A stretch of 24,394 nucleotides of DNA, from contig JAWQRM010000308.1 of NCBI GenBank assembly GCA_033557675.1, positions 1-24,394 of the forward strand, given 5' to 3'. The position numbers were made by a program, and so were the translations under genes. Source of the DNA: Coptodactyla brooksi. Its lineage: Eukaryota > Arthropoda > Insecta > Coleoptera > Scarabaeidae. The notes beneath the pieces were generated by a model, which searched no databases, had not been told where the DNA came from, and was given only the letters and a program-made list of their open reading frames with translations. Of the stretch, positions 17,786 through 24,394 are shown piece after piece. How positions within the stretch are numbered: the stretch's first letter is position 1; each line of letters begins with the position of its first letter.

Positions 17786-19072
17786 CAGAGGCGTAGCGTA
17801 CCAGGGGCGGTGGGGGCGGCCCGCTCCGGGCGGCACTCTGAGGGCGGCAAAATTTCACGATAAATAGTAATAATGTCCTGTAATCTAAACTAAAAATTTG
17901 AACCGCCCCATTTCATATTTTTGTCACACCTACAAATCGAGCCGATTAAAATGAGCACGAAACTTTTTATTATTTGATCTGTAATGGCATCGGGGAATCC
18001 CCTTTCTTTTAGTAGTCATCTCGCTCTCTCTTTTCTTTTGTGTTGTTCATCGCTCGATCATCGGCTGTCCAATTCACATTGACTCAATTAAACTGCTAGA
18101 ATTCATGATTTTCTTTAAGTGTGTGTTGTGATTATTATTATTGAACTTCGCCTAAAAATTGTATGTAAAATATAAATCGATGGTCTACTTGTTCAACTAG
18201 AACAATGTGAATATTACAATTTTACAAGCATTACTTAATTAATGGAAAGAAATCAAAAGAGGCAAATTTTAAAAAGTACATTTTTTTAAATATATTACTT
18301 ATTTTTAAATTTTCTACCATACGAAGCCCTCGGTTAAAATAAATTAATTAATATGGACCCACTTGGATTATTGCAGTTTATTGTAAAATCCAAGCTAGAA
18401 AATACTCTGCCCAATATTATAATAATGCTTCGAATATTCCTTACAATTGCCATAAGCAATGCCAGCTGTGAGAGAAGCTTTTCAAAATTGAAGTTGATAA
18501 AAAATTATTTGAGATCAACAATAACTACTTTAAGGCTAATCAATTATCTATTGAGCAAAGCGTACGCGATGCGATAGATATTGATAGCGCAATAAAATAC
18601 TTTGCTCTTAGAAAAAGTAAATCAGTAAAGTTTTAGTTAAACACAATTTTATTTTTAATTTTATTAATTTTTCAATAAAAATATGTATCGTAACAGTATT
18701 ATTCTAGCTCTAATTGGAAGTTGCTTTGTGTTTTATATTCTATTCGCTGTTATTCGTTATGTGTTCTTAATTTTATGTAACAATAACTAATTATTGTCAA
18801 TAATATCATATCAGCATATCATAAATATTGTGTATATATGTCATACGTGTAAGAATACATGTGTGTAAGAACTTTTGTAATACATTTGCTTATTATAAGA
18901 CATACATATATGATTTATTTATTTATACACTATACAATAACAAATTTATTCTTGCCGAAAAATTCTTTAGAATTTCTGTAAATTTTGAAGCCTTTTGGAT
19001 TTAAATAGATAAATAAGGGGGCGGCGAATGTGGCCTTCGCCCCGGGCGGCTGAAACCCACGCTACGCCACTG
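17786..19072. mobile_element. hAT element, deletion derivative
   Basis: Terminal inverted repeats are CAGAGGCGTAGCGT (17786-17799) and its partner ending CGCCACTG at 19072 (reverse complement CAGTGGCGTAGCGT), 13 of 14 matching. CAG.GGCGTAGC ends are typical of hAT elements. Subterminal regions are GC-rich (GGGCGG runs) in an AT-rich body. At 1287 bp with only a transposase C-terminus, it is an internally deleted copy. The expected 8-bp target duplication is absent: the left flank reads ATCGTACC and the right flank GATGATAA. The right end abuts satellite DNA. Confidence 0.8.
18353..18636 (+). pseudogene. hAT transposase C-terminal dimerisation domain
   Basis: From ATG 18353 the frame reads LPNIIIMLRIFLTIAISNAS then CERSFSKLKLIKNYLRST, the signature of the hAT C-terminal dimerisation domain in the TTF-type zinc-finger/ZBED-like group (usually P.VASAERSFSKLKLIKNYLRSTM.Q.RL). 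About 190 bp in, the sequence switches frame and continues LSIEQSVRDAIDIDSAIKYF, ending SVKF and TAG 18634-18636, where the family normally ends in ARKVKF. The N-terminal BED finger and catalytic domain are missing. The short ORF cannot transpose the element by itself. Confidence 0.8.
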
Positions 19073-20200
19073 GATGATAATCTCACTTCGTTCAAAAATA
19101 CGGTATCATTGGAAACTGATCGTCGTAAAAACTTTTCTTGCTAGAGGGTCCCAGGGGGTGCACACGCACCCCAAAGAATACAAAACTAAAGAAAACATAG
19201 AAGGCCAGTGAAGCCCATAATCGCACTTGGGTAAAAAATACTTCGGTAGCATTGGAAACTAATCGCCATTAAAACTTCTCTTGCTGGAGGGTCCCCTGAA
19301 GTGAACACGCACCCCAAAGGCTAAAAAAAAATAAAAAGCATAGAAGGCCAGTGAACTCCATAATCGCACTTCGCTCAAAAATACTTTGATAGCATTGGAA
19401 ACTAACAAACCGCTGTAAAAACTTTTATTGCTGGAGGTTCCCTAGGGGTGAACTATGCTTTTTAATTTTTTAAGTTTTTGGAGTGCGCGTTCACCGCCGG
19501 GGAGCGTAGAGCATGAAAAGTTTTTACGACGGTTAGTTTCCAATGCTATCAAAGTATTTTTGAGCGAAGTATTTTTGAACGATTATGGGCTTCACTGGCG
19601 TTCTGTTTTTTTTTAATTTTTTTTAGTCTTTGGGGTGCGCGTTCACCCCCGAAGACCCTTCAGTGAAAAAAGTTTTTACGACGATTAGTTTCTAACGCTA
19701 CCGAAGTATTTTTGAGCGAAGTATGATTATGGGCTTCAATGGCCTCCTATGTTTTTTAATCTTTTTAGTCTTTGGGGTGCGTGTTCACCCCCGGGACCCT
19801 TCAGCAAAAAAAGTCTTTATGACGTTTAGTTTCCAATGCTATCGAAGTATTTTTGAGAGAAGCGTGGCTATGGGCTTCACTGGCCTTCTATGTTTTTAAT
19901 TTTTTTAGTCTTTGGGGTGCCCGTTCACCCCCAGGGACCCTCCAGCAAGAAAAAATTGTATGACGGTTAGTTTCCAATGCTACCGATGTATTTCTAAGCG
20001 ATGCGTGATTATGGGTTTCACTGGCTTTCTATGTTTCTTTAGTCTTTGGGGAGCGTGTTCACCCCCTGTGACCCTCCAGCAAGAAAAGTTTTTACGATGG
20101 TCAGTTTCCAATGCTACCGAAGTATTTTTGAGTGAAATGCGATTATTGGCTTCACTGGCCTTCTATGCTTTATATTTTTTCTTAGTTTTTGGGATGCAAT
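19073..20200. repeat. ~140-bp satellite array with an orientation switch
   Basis: Units share GGGTGCGCGTTCACCCC, AGGGTCCC-type, TTAGTTTCCAATGCTA, AGTATTTTTGAGCGAAGT, GGGCTTCACTGGCCTTCTAT and T-rich segments. Spacings between equivalent points are 140, 143, then 144, 141, 141 and 134 bp. The first ~2.7 units (19073-19455) run in one direction; from about 19456 the array runs in the opposite direction for ~5.3 units. Units are roughly 80-90% alike. A 96-codon frame across 19912-20202 is an accident of the repeats. Confidence 0.85.
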
Positions 20201-20220
20201 GAAGCACCCTGTGTATTAGT

Positions 20221-20270
20221 TTACGTGGTGTATACGAGTGTTTATTATTTTACGTGGTGTATACGAGTGT
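20221..20270 (+). repeat. Two-copy tandem repeat
   Basis: TTACGTGGTGTATACGAGTG with one more T occurs exactly at 20221-20241 and 20250-20270 (29-bp period), between the satellite and the hairpin. Confidence 0.9.
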
Positions 20271-20274
20271 GTAC

Positions 20275-20334
20275 AAGGCGGCATAATAGGTTTGGGTAGA
20301 AAGGTTTTTCTACCCAAACCTATTATGCCGCCTT
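20275..20334. repeat. Perfect 28-bp-arm hairpin
   Basis: Arms 20275-20302 and 20307-20334 are exact reverse complements around a GGTT loop; each arm includes GGCATAATAGGTTTGGG. There are no mismatches, in contrast with the decayed elements around it, so it is recent or maintained. It lies about 100 bp upstream of the Mutator-like transposase relic. Confidence 0.95.
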
Positions 20335-20439
20335 GGAAAATATTTACACCGCAAAGATCAATAAAAGAAGCCGTTGAACAAGAAAAACAAAAAATGGTGA
20401 GGTAGCAAAACTTCTTCAATCAAGTTAACAGTTAACAAT

Positions 20440-21299
20440 CTCAGGCGATAACTCTTGGAAGGACGGGCGGTTTGAAAATCATAAGCAAACGAGTTTAGTC
20501 AATGACTTTAGAAGCCCAGGAAAGATGGAAGTTGTCGCTATGCTGGAAATATGTTCGAGATCAGAAGAATTACATGATGTGAAATATATTGGCGATGGAG
20601 ACTCCAAGACCTTTGCAGCAATTTTAAAATTAAATCCCTATGGTAGCGGCAATGAAGTCAAAAAAAAAGAATGTATTAGGCACGTAGAAAAGCGTATGGG
20701 TTCAAGGCTTAGGAACGCAAAGAAACCAATAAAGGAATAGATGGAAAAGGCGCTATATGGGCTACATTTTTTCATAAATGTTTTACGGATGTCAAACCAT
20801 TGCACATGAACTGTCCCCCGGGACTTGATAGTTGGTGCAAATGGCGACGTGCTGAAGCACTTGAGAATCACGAATGATTTAACCATGAGCCCCCGTTGAA
20901 CGAAGAATTACAAAATGTAGTGTCGATCTCTTTATGAAGCTTTGACAGGTTGCGATATATTAGAAAGATGTTTGGGCGGCCATACCCAAAATTCAAATGA
21001 AAGCTTCAACAAAACCGTGTTGCAGTTTGCTCCAAAACACCTCCATTCTGGAGCGAAAACTGTACAAATCGCCACGTACATTGCTGCCGCTTATTCAATG
21101 ACGGTTGGGTGTTAAAATCGGCCCCCAATGGAAAATATTTTCAGATAGTCGTGATAAGGAACGCATACTTCGAGCAGAACGCAGGCCCTCGGCCGCCTCA
21201 AAAGAAACCAGGACTGCCAAACGGGAATAAAAACTAGCTCAGGACGAGTTTTTTGAAGAGTGCGAAGGTTTGTTATATGGGCCAGGAATAGCCGACTAA
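20440..21299 (+). pseudogene. Mutator-like transposase relic (arthropod type)
   Basis: Conserved blocks of the arthropod Mutator-like transposase domain appear in order over several frames: WKDGRFENHKQ, SPGKMEV, ICSRSEELH, YIGDGDSKTFAAI (likely catalytic Asp), LNPYGSGNEVKKKECIRHVE and KRMGSRLRNAKK (Cys/His pair). Then come IWATFFHKCFTDVKPLHMNC, SWCKWRRA, CDILERCLGGHTQNSNESF (the Glu may be catalytic), FAPKHLHSGAKT and IATYIAAAY, and a C-terminus ending GLLYGPGIAD with TAA at 21297-21299. About 40 residues that normally separate RLRN.KK from the ATFFHK block are missing, so there is a deletion near 20740. Several frameshifts and stops make it non-functional. The N-terminal domain before WKDG is not recognisable. 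Confidence 0.75.
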
Positions 21300-21460
21300 G
21301 TGCTAGGTAAGAAAAGGTAGCTGATATATGGTAATAAGTAGTATAAAACTCATATAAAACTTTAAAACGGTTTTTCTCGAAATTACGTTTTTTGAGTTGA
21401 CGACCTTAAAATCTTCGAAATTAATACAGCAATATTAGTGAAATTTAGTATACATATAAT

Positions 21461-21510
21461 TTTGGTTCATGCCAGAAAGAGGCAAATACTTCTTTCTGGC
21501 ATGAACCAAA
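21461..21510. repeat. Perfect 20-bp-arm hairpin
   Basis: TTTGGTTCATGCCAGAAAGA (21461-21480) and its exact reverse complement (21491-21510) flank a 10-nt loop. TTTTGGTTCATG occurs again at about 21628, and TTTTGGTTCA at about 21678. It lies about 160 bp after the Mutator-like relic. Confidence 0.95.
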
Positions 21511-22060
21511 GTGATACCTTCAATAACTTTTCTTAAATTTGAAAAATTAGAAGAATGTTTTTAATATAATTGCAAAAATTCTCTTTAAAGTCCTCCTATT
21601 TTTTATTTTTTAATATTTTCTTGTCATTTTGGTTCATGCGATAAACATACTTATGCTAATTGTAAATCTCATTGGTTTTTTTGGTTCAGAGTAACAGAAA
21701 GAACGAAAACAGGGTCGTCATGGACAAATGAATTTTTATTAGTGTTCTTTTTTATGCGTTGTCTTCTATAAAAGCAGAATATGAACAAAAGTTTGGATAA
21801 GCTCTGACTAACAGTTTTAGTGAAAAAAATCACAAATAATGTCTTCTTTTTGAGGTTCTAGAGTAAAAGACTACCTAAAATGTATAGTTTTCAAATCAAG
21901 TTCACTATTGTACATTTCTAAGCGGCTTCACGTTCATTTGCTTTTGTTTCACGTGTTTTAGACACCATTTGCTAAAAAGGTTATTGTTGGTAAGTTCATT
22001 TTCATGATCGTTTAAATATATGCTTTCTAATAAAAAAAATCTGTACATTACAATACATCT
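21511..22060. other. AT-rich spacer
   Basis: Apart from the recurring TTTTGGTTCA words, no feature is recognised. The frame 21905-22114 (minus) reaches into the MITE terminal repeat and is not a gene. Confidence 0.4.
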
Positions 22061-22421
22061 ACAGGGTGTAACAAAAAAGTACGGCCAAACTTTCAGGAAA
22101 CATTCCTCACGCATATAGCAAGAAAATATGTTATATGGGCATATGTCCGAAAACGCTTTATCTCCATGTTAGAGCTCATTTTATACTTCTCTTCATAATC
22201 ACATTAATCATTAACATTTCTTACATTAAATGTTCAAAATACCCTATGGATTGTTTTATTAGAATGTACTGTAATTCCTACGTTGACCGCCAGTATTTTT
22301 TGTTCCAATTCAACAAAGAAAAGAAAACATTCCAGACACGTCCATATAACATATTTTCTTCCTGTGTGTGGGAGGAATGTTTCCTGAAAGTGTGACCGTA
22401 CCTTTTTATTACACCCCATGT
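22061..22421. mobile_element. MITE with ~80-bp terminal inverted repeats
   Basis: The left end begins ACAGGGTGTAAC at 22061 and runs to about 22139; the right end (about 22342-22421) is its reverse complement at roughly 85%. Shared words include CTTTCAGGAAACATTCCTC, GAAAATATGTTATATGG and GTACGG. The right terminus reads TTACACCCCATG, a small deviation from the left end. The ~200-bp interior has no transposase. It stands directly upstream of a mariner-type transposase and could be a deletion derivative of a related element; that is inference. Confidence 0.75.
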
Positions 22422-22595
22422 GGGAAATTACACCTCGTCTCATAGACATATTGTACTAACTAACACGATTGGCCCAACATTCGGGCGATTTCGAAGATCG
22501 TACGACCATTAGCGAAAGAATCATAATACAAACCGAAGGACCGAGACAGCCAGACTCTCTGAGTATCGACGGCATACAACACCTTCAAAATCTGT

Positions 22596-23688
22596 GTGTT
22601 TATAATCGCCGAGAGGGTTCAAATTATCAAGTGGTATTTGAGCGGCAATTCTTCGAAGGAATTGCCGCTCTCGAAAATTAGTGGTAAATTTATTCGCACT
22701 TGCTTTCGAAAATCTGCCAATTCCATCCCGTTGAACAATATTGCATATTGCCAATGTGTTCGAAAAGACAGGTTGTGCGACATGTTGTCGCCAATGCCGT
22801 TTGAAAATTCGCAACCCTCGAAAACCTCAATTGAAGCCTGAAAGAGAGGCTAGGGAAACTGATATCTGCGCATTTGTCACAGTCAGTGAACCTACCTCTA
22901 GCAAACACATCGCCGAAGAAGTTGGTATGAGTACTCGAACAGTCAGGAACATTTTGAAGCGCAATAAATTCCGTTGCTTTAAAGTGGGAACTACGAGAGA
23001 GAGTTTTCCTGAGGGCCGTATCAGATGAATGAAATTTGGTGAAACTATGATGGAGAAAGCGAACGAGAATGCAAATTTCTTAGGAAATATTTTATTTTCG
23101 GACGAATCGTCTTTTCCCCTTCACGGTCGTCACAATACGTCTGTTATGCGATATTGGACGCAGAAAAATAAGCATCTAACTGTTGCTACTCGATCGCAGT
23201 ATCCACAAAAGCTGAATGTTTGGACCGGTATTTTAGGTGATTTCATCTTTGCATCTTTCTTCATTGATGGAAACCTAAATGCCGACAAATATTTAGAATT
23301 ATTGCATAACCAAGTGATTCCTGCTGTCCGAAACCTCCCACTCAACTTTGATGAGGTTTGGTTTCAGCGCGATGATTGTCTAGCGACGAGGGTGTGAGAA
23401 TTTCTGAAAAATACTTTTCCTGATCGTACTATTAGTAGAAGTGGAAGCATTATTTGGCCCCCTAGATCCCCAGATTTATCGCCAAATGATTTCTTTTTGT
23501 GGAGGTACACCAAAGCAATCATTTACCAACATCATCAACGAGCCAATAGTCTGAATGAGCTCAGAATAAAAATTCAAGCTCATCAAACTATTACTCTAAA
23601 AACGCTTTCCAGAGTTAGGAGAAATTTCTACCACAGGTTGGGTTATTGTTTGGCGAAATTAGGAGGGAACTTTATCTCTTTCATTTAA
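22596..23688 (+). pseudogene. Tc1/mariner-superfamily transposase, nearly full length
   Basis: An HTH front end starts at 22596 (AERVQIIKWYLSGNSSKE, as in insect DUF4817-type proteins). After a shift near 22741 the second frame reads NVFEKTGCATC and, in the second HTH, HIAEEVGMSTRTVRNIL, and runs to TAA 23686-23688 with two in-frame TGAs (23026-23028, 23395-23397). The DDE domain has ILFSDESSFPLHG (first Asp), VWFQRDDCLATRV (second Asp; the family usually has QQDGAP.H, so the His-bearing part is altered) and WPPRSPDLSPNDFFLW (third acid, Asp). I count 38 residues between the second and third acids, including the stop position, within the DD37-41D range rather than mariner DD34D. The upstream frame from 22469 is unclear. 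No TIR pair was found around it. Confidence 0.8.
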
Positions 23689-23894
23689 TTTTAGTTGTAA
23701 ATATTAGAATTATTTTATTTTAGAATGACCTTTTATTCTCTTGTTATTTTAAGCTCTTGTTTGTCCGTCGAACTTAAATGTTCGAAAAGAGATACATAAA
23801 CATTTATTGTTAATAGTTAAGTGTACGTAGAACGATGTAAAGCTACGCTAGCTGTACATTCCACCATGATATCATAAATGTACTAACAATAAGC

Positions 23895-23999
23895 GCTCGC
23901 GTGGTGGAACGGGTACTGGTAGACGTGAGCTGGTGGATAGAGGGGGGATTACGGCCTCGTGGGAGTCATGTGTCGATCTCCTTATGCGTCAAGCAAAAC
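23895..23999 (+). mobile_element. Possible tRNA-like SINE head
   Basis: TGGTGGAACGGG (23902-23913) fits the polymerase III A box TRGYNNARYNGG exactly and is preceded by 7 bases like an acceptor strand (GCTCGCG). GTGTCGATCTC (23970-23980) is a partial B box. The A-to-B distance is longer than in a tRNA, so a working tRNA is excluded. The 14-mer TGCGTCAAGCAAAA (23985-23998) after it is also found at the hammerhead cleavage site of the 10.6-kb repeat. Confidence 0.35.
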
Positions 24000-24102
24000 T
24001 TTCCAATACGGTATACTTTTTTTACCTAGGACCCATGGTTCATGTCAATTCATCCATTCTTCTAGTTATGCCTAATTTGAACAGTTATCACTAATACCTC
24101 AC

Positions 24103-24394
24103 TGTTACCAGGAGGGGCGGGCGGCTAGCTCGGTCTCCGTGGGCAACAATGAAATGGACAGCTTCGGATTCAAATTGTTTATTTACAATTTTAATAATAA
24201 CTACAATCGTAAATAATAGGCGACGGGAGCTTCTGTTCTTCGGACGTTGTCGGTCGTCGACGTCTGGCGCTGAAGAAGGCTGGCTCTGTGTTGACTGGAT
24301 CGGTTGATGACTACTGGTTGCAAGCTGGTAGACTTCTGTAGATCTTCTCGTTCGTTGATCAGGATCTAACTGGATCGACTATCTCGATCAGGAT
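24103..24394 (-). mobile_element. LTR of a retrotransposon, 3' end (minus strand), runs off the window
   Basis: On the minus strand this GC-richer block ends in TAACA at 24103 (plus strand starts TGTTACC), the usual ...CA end of an LTR. It contains a polyadenylation signal and GC-rich sequence typical of BEL/Pao or Gypsy LTRs. GATCAGGAT and CTGGATCG are repeated near the window edge (24283-24394). The flank beyond the CA end shows no TGG primer-binding site, which favours a 3' LTR or solo LTR. The superfamily is a guess, since no internal sequence is in view. Confidence 0.5.
24178..24183 (-). promoter_or_regulatory. AATAAA polyadenylation signal in the LTR
   Basis: AATAAA on the minus strand (TTTATT on plus), 75 nt before the proposed LTR end. 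This position fits the R/U5 side of an LTR. Confidence 0.45.

Noticed and set aside
19073..20200. CRISPR-like array
   Set aside because: Units are ~140 bp, diverged, without short identical repeats and unique spacers, and the DNA is eukaryotic.
19912..20202. 96-codon open frame with repeated peptides
   Set aside because: It simply reads through two satellite units; the peptide repeat follows the DNA repeat.
22135..22395. 86-codon open frame and partner frames in 21905-22449
   Set aside because: They are made of the MITE and its terminal repeats; the shared peptide EECFLKV comes from the two TIRs.
22521..22908. Minus-strand frames of 97 and 72 codons, and 23130-23345
   Set aside because: Antisense to the mariner-type transposase.

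Overview
The window looks like a piece of an AT-rich insect nuclear genome made almost entirely of decayed transposable elements. I base 'insect' on the mix of families: piggyBac, hAT, Tigger/pogo, a Mutator-like transposase of the arthropod type, a Tc1/mariner-type transposase with an HTH front end, several endonuclease-type LINEs, a BEL/Pao-like LTR, and repeats carrying hammerhead-ribozyme-like boxes. That is inference from family recognition; no search was run. I see no intact host gene, and every recognised coding relic has stops, frameshifts or truncation.

Layout. 0-3 kb: Tigger/pogo transposase C-terminus (192-673), an inverted pair of fragments of an unrecognised membrane-like ORF (1438-1600), a LINE ORF2 C-terminus (2068-2427) and a piggyBac relic (2631-2936). 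3.2-5.3 kb: a 648-bp palindrome (3263-3910) with hammerhead-like boxes in both arms, then short repeat pieces of a Penelope-like type, including a decayed hammerhead at 5199-5240. 6.1-7.3 kb (minus), 8.9-9.6, 11.5, 12.2 and 17.2-17.6 kb (plus): LINE reverse-transcriptase pieces from several families. 10.6 kb: a complete hammerhead-ribozyme motif on the minus strand. 12.05 kb: a tRNA-derived SINE relic. 14.8-16.5 kb: a long inverted repeat with ~640-bp arms. 17.7-20.2 kb: a second hammerhead-like motif, a 1.29-kb hAT deletion derivative with recognisable TIRs, then a ~140-bp satellite that switches orientation part-way. 20.2-21.5 kb: a Mutator-like relic bracketed by two perfect hairpins. 22.06-23.7 kb: a MITE with ~80-bp TIRs followed by a mariner-type transposase with two in-frame stops. 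23.9-24.4 kb: a possible tRNA-like SINE and the 3' end of a minus-strand LTR.

The strongest non-obvious signal is RNA structure. The sequence at 10622-10664 (minus) satisfies the hammerhead core and all three helices. Related or analogous boxes occur at 17697-17753, 3327-3360, 3813-3844 and 5199-5240. All share an extra T between CTGANGA and helix II. Two copies differ by paired changes that keep helices I and III. Hammerheads in Penelope-like retroelement terminal repeats are established knowledge; assigning these copies to that class is inference, because no Penelope reverse transcriptase is visible here.
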